Positions 1 through 7,007 of a DNA stretch of 9,083 nt are shown here, in pieces (position 1 is the first letter of the stretch; each line of letters begins with the position of its first letter). The notes beneath the pieces were generated by a model. That model ran no database searches and had not been told where the DNA came from. It saw only the letters and a program-made list of their open reading frames with translations. Source of the DNA: Bacteroidota bacterium (GTDB lineage: Bacteria > Bacteroidota > Rhodothermia > Rhodothermales > JAAAOL01); the NCBI GenBank assembly GCA_009908885.1, contig JAAAOL010000382.1:1-9083 (forward strand), written 5' to 3'. A program made the translations under genes and the position numbers.

Positions 1-200
1 GCACCGACGCCCGCGTCGATTTCATCGTGGAGCAGGCTGAGTCGATGAGCTTCGATGGCCTCTACGGGGCGTTTGCCTCGGGCCGCAGCGGCTGCGCGTT
101 GTTGCTGGGCAAGCCGTTCGCCGTGCCGCCCTGCCTGGACGCGATTCAGGCAGCCTACGCCGAGCGCTTCGAGACGCCCGTGGAGACGATGCTGCTCTGA
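1..200 (+). CDS. C-terminal end of an unrecognised protein (5' truncated)
   Basis: An open frame enters from the window edge (first whole codon at base 3) and stops at TGA 198-200, giving about 65 residues. The tail reads like a real protein: it has a mixed hydrophobic/charged pattern, a glycine-rich turn followed by a hydrophobic strand (GCALLLGKPF), and a closing helix (LDAIQAAYAERF) before the stop. Codon choice is G/C-ending at third positions, as in the neighbouring genes. I do not recognise the family from this fragment, and no catalytic motif is visible. It lies 135 bases upstream of the MoxR gene, so it may or may not be co-transcribed with it. I am fairly sure it is coding and have no basis for a function. 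Confidence 0.6.
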   Translation, partial: TDARVDFIVEQAESMSFDGLYGAFASGRSGCALLLGKPFAVPPCLDAIQAAYAERFETPVETMLL

Positions 201-209
201 CGCCTGGGC

Positions 210-240
210 CCTTCATCGCGACCGCGCGTTTTGTATACTG
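210..240 (+). promoter_or_regulatory. Possible promoter for the MoxR gene
   Basis: The hexamer TATACT at 234-239 matches the sigma70 -10 consensus at five of six positions and stands out in GC-rich surroundings. The hexamer 17 bases upstream (211-216, CTTCAT) is a poor -35. It lies about 100 bases before the MoxR start, in the only gap available. A GC-rich hairpin (243-248 pairing with 257-262) lies just downstream, overlapping the expected start site, so the assignment is weak. Confidence 0.25.
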
Positions 241-335
241 TGCCCCGCGCCGCCGTGCGGGGGCTCCAGGCCGAGCTCCCTGACTACGGCGGCCGCGCCG
301 TCCTCTCGTTTTTCTTCTACCTCGACGTTTCTCCG

Positions 336-1328
<993 letters not shown>

Positions 1329-1330
1329 GC

Positions 1331-1372
1331 CGATATCCGATTTTGGATTTTCGATTTTCGGTTTTGGATTGG
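1331..1372 (+). repeat. 7-bp tandem repeat array, consensus (C/G)GATTTT
   Basis: Six consecutive 7-base units fill this stretch, starting three bases after the MoxR stop codon. Units 2 and 4 (1338-1344 and 1352-1358) are CGATTTT and unit 3 is GGATTTT. Unit 5 is CGGTTTT. The outer units (1331-1337, 1366-1372) are degenerate. The T-rich composition contrasts sharply with the GC-rich genes on either side. No reading frame or hairpin explains it. Confidence 0.8.
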
Positions 1373-1401
1373 GGGGCTTGGTAGCAGCGCCCGCTGATTC
1401 T

Positions 1402-1436
1402 CGCCCTTCGCCAATCGCCAATCGCCCTTCGCCACT
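1402..1436 (+). repeat. Second 7-bp tandem repeat array, consensus CGCC(C/A)(T/A)T
   Basis: Five adjacent heptamers follow one another without a gap. Units 1 and 4 (1402-1408, 1423-1429) are CGCCCTT, units 2 and 3 (1409-1415, 1416-1422) are CGCCAAT, and unit 5 (1430-1436) is CGCCACT. The array ends six bases before the hprK start codon, so it occupies the place where a ribosome binding site would lie. It has the same 7-base period as the array at 1331-1372 but a different sequence, and the two are out of register. Confidence 0.8.
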
Positions 1437-1442
1437 CCCGCG

Positions 1443-2459
1443 ATGCCGCACCAGAAAAAGACGTTTCGGAAGGAGTCGATCACCGTGCCGTTCATGGTGA
1501 AGCAGCTGCGTACGGCCGTCGGGGTGGAGGTCGAGGAGGTCAACGACGTGGACCCGTCCCAGCACAAGGTGATCGAGAGCAACCTGCACCGGCCCGGGCT
1601 GGCGCTGGCGGGCTACGTGGAGCTGTTCACCTACCAGCGCGTCCAGATCCTGGGCAATACGGAGAACCAGTTCCTGCGCGACCTTCCCGCGGAAAAGCAG
1701 CGCGAAGCGTTCGGGCATCTCGTGCAGTTTCCGATGCCGTGCATCTTTCTCACCGACAGCAACCGGCTCGGCGACGACCTCGTCGCCATGGCGACCGAGG
1801 CGGAGATTCCCGTCTACCGCACGGCCGTCCCGTCCACGCAGTTCATGGCGCTGCTGCGCGACTTTCTGTACGACCAGTTCGCCCCGCAGCAGACGCTCCA
1901 CGGCTCGCTGGTGGACGTCTACGGCATCGGTCTGATGCTGACGGGCAAGTCAGGCATCGGCAAGAGTGAGGTGGCGCTCGACCTGGTGGAGCGCGGCCAT
2001 CGCCTCGTGGCGGACGACGTGGTGATCGTCACCAAGAAGGAAGAGCAAGTGCTGATGGGCTCTGGCACGGACCTCGTGCAGCACTTCATGGAGATCCGCG
2101 GGCTCGGCCTGTTGGACGTGCGGGCCATGTTCGGCATCCGCGCGATCCGCTTTCAGAAGCGCGTCGAGGTCATCGTGCGGATGGAACTGTGGGATTCGGA
2201 TGAGGAGTACACCCGCCTCGGCATGGTGGACTCGCACGAGACGGTCCTCGGCGTGAAGCTGCCGGTGGTGAAGGTGCCGATTACGCCGGGCAAGAACATC
2301 ACGGTCATCTGCGAGGTCATCGCCATGACGCACCTGCTGCGGCACTACGGCTACGATCCGGCCGAGGTCTTCTCCGAGCGGCTGGCGCAGCGCATCCGGG
2401 AGAAGGGGTCGCGCGTCCCGTCGCGCGGCACGGAGTACTTCGAGCACGATTACGAGTAA
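1443..2459 (+). CDS. hprK: HPr kinase/phosphorylase (HprK/P)
   Basis: HprK phosphorylates the phosphocarrier HPr (or an HPr-like protein) on a regulatory serine using ATP or pyrophosphate, and also reverses this. It links carbon status to gene regulation in the cytoplasm. The N-terminal domain spans about residues 12-140. The catalytic domain follows, with His153-Gly154, a P-loop GKSGIGKS (168-175), VADD (189-192, acidic residues for metal/catalysis), the family signature EIRGLGLLDVRAMFG (217-231) and the late TPGKN segment (281-285). Length is 338 residues against the usual 310-340, so it is complete. ATG 1443 is the first start after the repeats and gives a normal N-terminus; no Shine-Dalgarno is visible because heptamer repeats fill that position. 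No HPr, EI or sugar PTS gene is in view. Outside Firmicutes, HprK usually serves regulation rather than classic catabolite repression, so the role here is open. Confidence 0.95.
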   Translation: MPHQKKTFRKESITVPFMVKQLRTAVGVEVEEVNDVDPSQHKVIESNLHRPGLALAGYVELFTYQRVQILGNTENQFLRDLPAEKQREAFGHLVQFPMPCIFLTDSNRLGDDLVAMATEAEIPVYRTAVPSTQFMALLRDFLYDQFAPQQTLHGSLVDVYGIGLMLTGKSGIGKSEVALDLVERGHRLVADDVVIVTKKEEQVLMGSGTDLVQHFMEIRGLGLLDVRAMFGIRAIRFQKRVEVIVRMELWDSDEEYTRLGMVDSHETVLGVKLPVVKVPITPGKNITVICEVIAMTHLLRHYGYDPAEVFSERLAQRIREKGSRVPSRGTEYFEHDYE

Positions 2460-2759
2460 AACCGTTTGACTTGGCACTGTCGGGTCGATCGGCACACTGC
2501 ACGGCGCGTGATGGGAGGTCGCCATCAGCAAGGGAAACGACGCATCGACGAAGCGAGGAACGGACGCGGACTCCAGGCCATCACGACGTTCATTCCGTAT
2601 AACGCGGCATCCCGAGGGCTTACATTTCATCCGCCACGCGCCGATACCATACCCATGCGTGGCCACTCACCGAGGTCTCCGCGCGGCGCTGCATCGCCCT
2701 TCGACCGATTTACGGTGAAATTTATTGGTGAATTCGAACCCAATGGCCCCCTGCCGATG

Positions 2760-2789
2760 TTGACAATACGTCGTATTGCAGCCTATATT
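2760..2789 (+). promoter_or_regulatory. Near-consensus sigma70-type promoter upstream of the M23 gene
   Basis: A perfect -35 box TTGACA (2760-2765) is followed by an 18-base spacer and TATATT (2784-2789), five of six matches to the -10 consensus. This is the best promoter in the window. Transcription should begin near 2796, leaving a leader of about 175 bases before the M23 peptidase start at 2971. The spacer contains a perfect palindrome (2764-2778) that could be a repressor site. Confidence 0.6.
2764..2778. promoter_or_regulatory. Palindromic operator-like site CAATACG-T-CGTATTG
   Basis: This is a perfect inverted repeat with 7-base arms around one central base. It overlaps the last two bases of the -35 box and fills most of the spacer before the -10 box. 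A dimeric repressor bound there would block RNA polymerase. The symmetry and position are seen directly; the regulatory role and the identity of the regulator are inferred. Confidence 0.45.
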
Positions 2790-2970
2790 CTTCGCTGCTT
2801 TGCTAGGACAACGGTCTACCCCGCCATGGCAGCAGCCACGTGCATCCCACCCGGCTCGACGTGTCTGCCCCCGCTACTCGCCCGGGCGCTTCCTGAGCGT
2901 CCCCGCACGTTGCCAGTCCGCGTGGCGTCGTCCTGAGCCACCTCCCGCATGCTGACTCACCCCCCGCTGT

Positions 2971-3948
2971 ATGCCCAACAATAAATACTACTACTACGAC
3001 CACGAGCTGTGTTCTTTCGTCGAGGTGTCGCCCAAGCGCGGGCAGACCTACCTGCGGCGGATTCTCATCGGCGTGGTCGCGTTTCTGTTGGCCGGGGGAG
3101 GACTGCTGGGGCTGAACGCGTTCGTCGGGACGCCCGAGGAGCTGGCGCTGCAGGCCGAGAACCGCGCCCTTCGGCAGCAACTCGACGCTACGCAGGAGCG
3201 CATCGACCACCTCGCCACCGAGCTCGACGTGCTCAGCACCGCTGATCAGGAACTCTACCGGACGCTCCTCGGCGCCGATCCCATCTCCAGCGACGTGCGG
3301 CAGGTCGGCGTGGGTGGTGCGGACCGCTACGAGGCGTTCGATCGCTTCAGCACCTCGACGGCGAAGCTCCTCCGCACGACGACGCAGCAACTGGACGAGC
3401 TGGAGCGGCGCGTGAGCCTGCAGAATGAGAGCTACCGCGAGCTGAGCCGCCTCGCCGAGACGCACAATGAGGCCCTCACCCAGCTGCCGGCCCTGCTGCC
3501 GACCGACGGAGAGCTGGTGTCGGGCTTCGGCATGCGCTACCACCCCATCCTGCGCATCAAGCGCATGCACAAGGGCGTCGACTTCTCGGCGCAGACCGGC
3601 ACGCCCATCTTCGCCACCGGCGACGGCGTCGTCGAGTTCGCCGGGCGCGGCTCGGGGTACGGTAAGCACGTCATCATCAGGCATGCAAAGGCAGGCTACA
3701 AGACGCTCTACGCTCACCTCTCCGACATCGACGGCAGCGTCCGCGAAGGGCGGTCCGTCCACCGTGGTCAGCAGATCGGGCGCAGCGGCAACACCGGGCT
3801 CTCGAAGGCGCCGCACCTGCACTACGAGGTGCGCAACCTGGACGACAAAGCGGTGAATCCGATCTATTTCTTCGCACCCAGCGTGACCCCGCAGGAGTAC
3901 CGCACCATGCTGGAGGTCGCCGAGCGCGACGGCATGTCGCTCGACTAG
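2971..3948 (+). CDS. Membrane-anchored M23 (LytM-type) peptidoglycan endopeptidase
   Basis: This is a 325-residue zinc metallopeptidase predicted to cut peptide cross-links of peptidoglycan in the periplasm. Its order is: a short cytoplasmic N-terminus rich in tyrosine (MPNNKYYYYD); one transmembrane segment at about 31-52; a coiled-coil stretch at about 55-95 (ENRALRQQLDATQERIDHLA) with a second helical region near 135-170; and a LytM domain at about 180-300. All zinc/catalytic residues are present: H200 and D204 in HKGVD, H249 in YAHLS, and H282/H284 in HLHYEV. The site therefore looks active, unlike the degenerate LytM domains of EnvC or NlpD activators. The N-terminal pattern and length fit a widespread Bacteroidota M23 subfamily. 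ATG 2971 gives the conserved-looking N-terminus. The gene has its own strong promoter upstream and a hairpin six bases after its stop, so it is probably monocistronic. Confidence 0.93.
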   Translation: MPNNKYYYYDHELCSFVEVSPKRGQTYLRRILIGVVAFLLAGGGLLGLNAFVGTPEELALQAENRALRQQLDATQERIDHLATELDVLSTADQELYRTLLGADPISSDVRQVGVGGADRYEAFDRFSTSTAKLLRTTTQQLDELERRVSLQNESYRELSRLAETHNEALTQLPALLPTDGELVSGFGMRYHPILRIKRMHKGVDFSAQTGTPIFATGDGVVEFAGRGSGYGKHVIIRHAKAGYKTLYAHLSDIDGSVREGRSVHRGQQIGRSGNTGLSKAPHLHYEVRNLDDKAVNPIYFFAPSVTPQEYRTMLEVAERDGMSLD

Positions 3949-3953
3949 CGGGC

Positions 3954-3970
3954 CCATGCGGCCCGCATGG
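3954..3970 (+). terminator. Hairpin after the M23 peptidase gene (possible terminator)
   Basis: A perfect inverted repeat, CCATGCGG (3954-3961) and CCGCATGG (3963-3970), with one central base begins six bases after the stop codon. In RNA the loop would have to open the innermost pairs. Only a short pyrimidine run (CTTCT) follows at 3976-3980, so it is not a classic rho-independent terminator. It could also protect the 3' end or bind a protein. Confidence 0.4.
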
Positions 3971-4029
3971 CATCGCTTCTCGACACGTCAGTGCGGCCGA
4001 CGGGGCAACGCACGGGAACGCGCCGGTCC

Positions 4030-4058
4030 TTGCATTTGACGGCGCTGCGTCCTATCGT
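4030..4058 (+). promoter_or_regulatory. Promoter for the DUF2795 gene and perhaps the Omp85 gene
   Basis: A -35-like TTGCAT (4030-4035) and a -10-like TATCGT (4053-4058) are separated by exactly 17 bases, ahead of the ATG at 4112. The layout matches the promoter at 6910-6938 in spacing and in the conserved TTG. It would give a leader of about 45 bases. Confidence 0.45.
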
Positions 4059-4111
4059 GCCCGCATCAAATCGTCCGCCCTGCTGCCCCGTCTACTCGAC
4101 GACGTCCCCCT

Positions 4112-4330
4112 ATGTACTGGTCGCTTCGTCTCGCCTCTCACCTTGAAGATGCTCCCTGGCCTGCCACGCAGGAGGAATTGATCGACTACGCAGAGCGCAC
4201 CGGCGCCCCTGTGGAGGTCGTCGAGAACCTGCGTGCCCTCGAAGACGATGGGGAGCCGTATGAAAGTATCGAGGAGATATGGCCGGACTACCCCTCGGGC
4301 GACGAAGATTTTTATTACATCGACGAGTAG
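4112..4330 (+). CDS. Small acidic DUF2795 family protein
   Basis: A 72-residue, strongly acidic protein matching the DUF2795 family as found in Bacteroidota. The conserved core WPATQEELIDYAERTGAP lies at residues 16-33, followed by a second helix VEVVENLRALEDD (34-46) and the block ESIEEIWPDYP (51-61). The C-terminus is a very acidic, tyrosine-containing tail (DEDFYYIDE). There is no signal peptide, membrane segment or cysteine, so it is probably cytoplasmic. The biochemical function of the family is not established; the fold resembles a small helical domain that may bind a protein or nucleic acid. ATG 4112 starts the typical MYW(S/T)L N-terminus. It has its own promoter-like sequence upstream and a hairpin six bases after the stop, before the Omp85 gene. 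Confidence 0.88.
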   Translation: MYWSLRLASHLEDAPWPATQEELIDYAERTGAPVEVVENLRALEDDGEPYESIEEIWPDYPSGDEDFYYIDE

Positions 4331-4335
4331 CGCGC

Positions 4336-4364
4336 CTGGGGTCCGTCCGGCTTACGGACCTCGG
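4336..4364 (+). terminator. Stem-loop between the DUF2795 and Omp85 genes
   Basis: Seven perfect pairs (4340-4346 GGTCCGT with 4354-4360 ACGGACC) close a 7-base loop. The stem extends to 11 pairs (outer pairs 4336-4364 to 4339-4361) if two G-U wobbles are allowed. It starts six bases after the DUF2795 stop. There is no T-run, so it may be a terminator, a partial terminator/attenuator setting the ratio of the two genes, or an mRNA stabiliser. Confidence 0.45.
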
Positions 4365-4437
4365 CGTCGCTCCCGGTGAGCCGGCCCGTCCATCGCCGCC
4401 CATCCCGTCTCGTCGTCTGACGCACGCGCTTCGTTGC

Positions 4438-6876
4438 GTGCGTTTGCTGTGTGTAGCCAGTCTCTGTCTCCTTGCGCTGCACTCCTCCGCCTTCGGCCAG
4501 TCCGCCGGGGACGCGTCGCCAGCGGTGCCCATCGTGGAGCGGGTGCGCTTCGAGGGCAATGACCAGTTCGCCGACGCAACCCTCCGCGCTCAGGTGCGGA
4601 GCCGTGCCAACCGGCGCTTCCTCAGCATTCCCGGATTTACCTGGTGGCGCTGGCTGCACCGGATCGGGGCGTCGGGCGCCCTGGGCGGACGCCTGAGCCG
4701 GGGCTTTCTCTCCCTCGGAGAGCCGCCCGCCCGGCTGGATACGTCGCTCGTGGCGGCTGACGTGGAGCGGTTGCGCCTGTACTACCAACAAGAGGGCTTT
4801 CGCGAAGCTGCTGTCGCGGCCCGCATCGACACGCTGCGCCGGGACGACCGTGTGCGGGTGACGTTCGCCGTGGCGCCGGGGCCGCCGACCTACGTCCGCC
4901 GGATGGCCTATGAAGGGCTGTCCGGGCTGGAGAGGGCGCAGCAGCGTCGCCTGGCCCGCGCCTCGCTGCTGCCGCCGGAGCGCCTCGACCCGGACCAGCC
5001 GCTCCAGTTTCGGGTGCGCGACCAGCGGTTTTCGGAGCCGCTGCTCCTGGCCGAGCGCCGCCGCGTGCTCACGTTCCTGCGCAAAGCGGGCTATGCCGCC
5101 GTCGCCCGTGACTCGGTGCGCGCGCTCGTCTCGCCCCAGTCGCCCGATTCGTTCGACGTGACGTTTCGCGTGCGGCCCGGGCCCCGCTACCGGTTCGGCG
5201 ACGTGGCGTACGAGATCACGGGGCCGGAGGACGCCGCCGCGCCCCGGGGCGATACGCTCGCGCTCCCGTCGGCGGACGGCGTCGCGACCTGGACGGCTAC
5301 GGGGGAAAGCCGCCTGCGCGGGGGCCTGCTGCGCCGCGCCCTGCGCTTCCAGCCGGGGGCGTGGTACGACCAGTCCGCCGTGCGCGCCACCAAACGCCGC
5401 CTGGAGGCGACGGGCGTCTTCTCGTTTTCAGACATCACGCCGCTGCCGTCCGACAGCGCCGTCTCGACAGACAGCGTACCGCGCCTGCCGCACCGGATCA
5501 CCCTCCGCACGCGCGAGCGCCACCAGATCCGCCTGGAGACGTTCATGCTGCAGCGGAGTGTCGTCCTCGCCGGGTCGGACAGCGAACTGGGCACCGGCAT
5601 CGGGGGGACGTACACGAACGCCAACCTGCTGGGTGGGGGGGAGACGTTCACCCTGCGCGCCTCCGGCTCGCTCTCGGCCAACCTGGACTCGACCCTCTTC
5701 AACGCCGCCCAGGCCGAGGTATCCACCTCGCTCGCCCTGCCCTACCTCATCGGCCCCTTCGGACGGCTGGATCGGCGGCTGCGCCTCTACCAGTCGCGCA
5801 CGCGGCTGTCGCTCAGCCTGCTGACGGCGCGGCGCGATGCGCTCGGCCTCATCATCCGGGGGCGGGGCGGGGCCCGCGTCCGCCTGGAGCTACAGCACAC
5901 GCCGTCGCTCGCCTCGCTGGTGGATCTGCTGGACCTCAACCTCAGCAATCCGGACACGACGGCCAACTTTGAGGAGAACTTCCTGGGCACCCTCGCCGGT
6001 GGGGGCGACACGCTGTCGGTGACGGAGCAGGTGCAGCGGGCGCAGATTCTGGAGGACTACACCCAGCCGCAGATCAACAACGCGCTGCGCTACACACTGC
6101 GGTCGACTACGGCCAACCCGCTCCGCCGCGAGCGGGGCCACAGCTACGAGGGCGCCATCGAGGTGGGAGGCAACCTGCCCTATCTGCTGGATCGGCTGGT
6201 CTTCTCGCCGGACTCCGTGGCGGGAGCCATCCCGGGGCTGCCTTTCTTCGGCGGGCAGCAGGCCGAGGATGACCTGATCTACCGTCAGTACGTGCGCGCC
6301 ATCGTGGACCTGCGGCGGTATCGCCCGCTCACCCGCGCCACCGTCTTCGCCTGGAAAGCCATCGGAGGGGTCGGGCATCCCCTCGGGCAGGCCACGGTGC
6401 TGCCCTTCGACCGGCGCTTTTACAGCGGCGGGGCGACCAGCGTGCGCGGGTGGCGGCTGCGGGAGCTGGGGCCGGGCGGGGCGAGCTTCGGCGCGGGCGG
6501 CGACGGCACCAACTTCCTCGGGGGCGACGTCAAGCTGGAGGCCAGCGCCGAGCTGCGCAGTACGATGCTGCGCAACGTGCTGGCGGCGAACTGGATCGGC
6601 GTGCTCTTCGCCGACGCGGGCAACGTCTGGTTCGGCCCGCGCAACCCGGGTTTCGCCCAGGAGGACAGCGACGCGCCGACCGGCACCTTCGCCGTCGACT
6701 CCTTTCTGGGCGATCTGGGCGTCGGGACGGGCTTTGGCCTGCGCCTCGCGTGGGACTACCTGATCGTGCGCTTCGATCTGGCGTACCGCGTCTTCGACCC
6801 GCAGGAGCGCGGCCTTCCGCTGCCGCAAGGATTCCGTCAGCCCGTGCTGCACTTCGGCATCGGCCACGCGTTCTGA
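4438..6876 (+). CDS. Omp85 superfamily outer-membrane protein (BamA/TamA-like)
   Basis: Omp85 proteins insert or translocate proteins at the outer membrane. From GTG 4438 this is an 812-residue protein. It has a signal peptide (residues 1-20, a hydrophobic core ending AFG before Gln21), a periplasmic POTRA region (about 31-355) beginning PIVERVRFEGND, and a surface-antigen beta-barrel (about 360-812). The barrel carries the diagnostic L6 loop motif VRGW (669-672) and ends in phenylalanine (GIGHAF), as outer-membrane barrels do. A TWWRWLHRIG segment followed by LGEPP (93-97) within the first POTRA-like part is reminiscent of Bacteroidota TamA/TamL-type proteins. Those are often lipoproteins; here no lipobox cysteine is visible. 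The frame is open back to ATG 4279, but that start would overlap the DUF2795 gene, run through the stem-loop and bury the signal peptide. GTG 4438 (or CTG 4417) is preferred. No tamB or bam partner gene is in view. Confidence 0.88.
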   Translation: MRLLCVASLCLLALHSSAFGQSAGDASPAVPIVERVRFEGNDQFADATLRAQVRSRANRRFLSIPGFTWWRWLHRIGASGALGGRLSRGFLSLGEPPARLDTSLVAADVERLRLYYQQEGFREAAVAARIDTLRRDDRVRVTFAVAPGPPTYVRRMAYEGLSGLERAQQRRLARASLLPPERLDPDQPLQFRVRDQRFSEPLLLAERRRVLTFLRKAGYAAVARDSVRALVSPQSPDSFDVTFRVRPGPRYRFGDVAYEITGPEDAAAPRGDTLALPSADGVATWTATGESRLRGGLLRRALRFQPGAWYDQSAVRATKRRLEATGVFSFSDITPLPSDSAVSTDSVPRLPHRITLRTRERHQIRLETFMLQRSVVLAGSDSELGTGIGGTYTNANLLGGGETFTLRASGSLSANLDSTLFNAAQAEVSTSLALPYLIGPFGRLDRRLRLYQSRTRLSLSLLTARRDALGLIIRGRGGARVRLELQHTPSLASLVDLLDLNLSNPDTTANFEENFLGTLAGGGDTLSVTEQVQRAQILEDYTQPQINNALRYTLRSTTANPLRRERGHSYEGAIEVGGNLPYLLDRLVFSPDSVAGAIPGLPFFGGQQAEDDLIYRQYVRAIVDLRRYRPLTRATVFAWKAIGGVGHPLGQATVLPFDRRFYSGGATSVRGWRLRELGPGGASFGAGGDGTNFLGGDVKLEASAELRSTMLRNVLAANWIGVLFADAGNVWFGPRNPGFAQEDSDAPTGTFAVDSFLGDLGVGTGFGLRLAWDYLIVRFDLAYRVFDPQERGLPLPQGFRQPVLHFGIGHAF

Positions 6877-6909
6877 CCGGTCGTCCTGTATGTCGATGTC
6901 CCCATTCAC

Positions 6910-6938
6910 TTGCGAACGAGCGTCCGGTCGTTCATACT
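6910..6938 (+). promoter_or_regulatory. Promoter for the cNMP-fold protein gene
   Basis: TTGCGA (6910-6915) and CATACT (6933-6938) are exactly 17 bases apart, a good sigma70-like arrangement, in the 131-base gap after the Omp85 gene. Transcription would begin near 6945, about 60 bases before the ATG at 7008. A CGGTCGT copy lies in the spacer directly before the -10 box, with further copies at 6878 and 6964. Confidence 0.5.
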
Positions 6939-7007
6939 GTTGCCTGGCGCAATGACGCCCTCGCGGTCGTTGCCTCACAAGATCGGCCACCGTCGTCCCA
7001 CGAGCAC

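Larger units (their letters stand above)
2460..2970. other. 511-bp intergenic region between hprK and the M23 peptidase gene
   Basis: No convincing gene lies here. An open frame at 2466-2936 on the + strand would encode a protein rich in Arg, Pro and His with no domain-like pattern; it crosses the promoter described separately, and I reject it. The region holds an AT-rich patch at about 2709-2735 containing a direct repeat GGTGAA (2714-2719, 2727-2732), a strong promoter with an internal palindrome (2760-2789), and a leader of about 175 bases before the M23 start. I see no clear terminator after hprK. Confidence 0.6.

Noticed and set aside
242..264. GC hairpin (243-248 with 257-262) after the first partial gene
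   Set aside because: It has six pairs and an 8-base loop but no T-run, and it overlaps the likely transcription start for moxR. It is too weak to call a terminator.
2641..2650. Ten-base match CCGATACCAT shared with 7681-7690
   Set aside because: It is a single short match. One copy abuts the rlmD start codon and the other lies in a gap with no gene start, so it looks like chance.
2466..2936. 156-codon + strand frame in the hprK-M23 gap
   Set aside because: The residue mix is Arg/Pro/His-rich, and the frame crosses a near-consensus promoter, an operator-like palindrome and an AT-rich patch. Only its last 36 codons, downstream of the promoter, are worth a check as a leader peptide.
2803..3957. 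384-codon open frame on the - strand
   Set aside because: It is a shadow of the M23 peptidase gene and extends through its promoter leader. The translation shows no recognisable pattern.
4036..4058. TTGACG (4036-4041) as the -35 box before the DUF2795 gene
   Set aside because: The spacing to the -10-like TATCGT would be only 11 bases. TTGCAT at 4030-4035 gives the proper 17.
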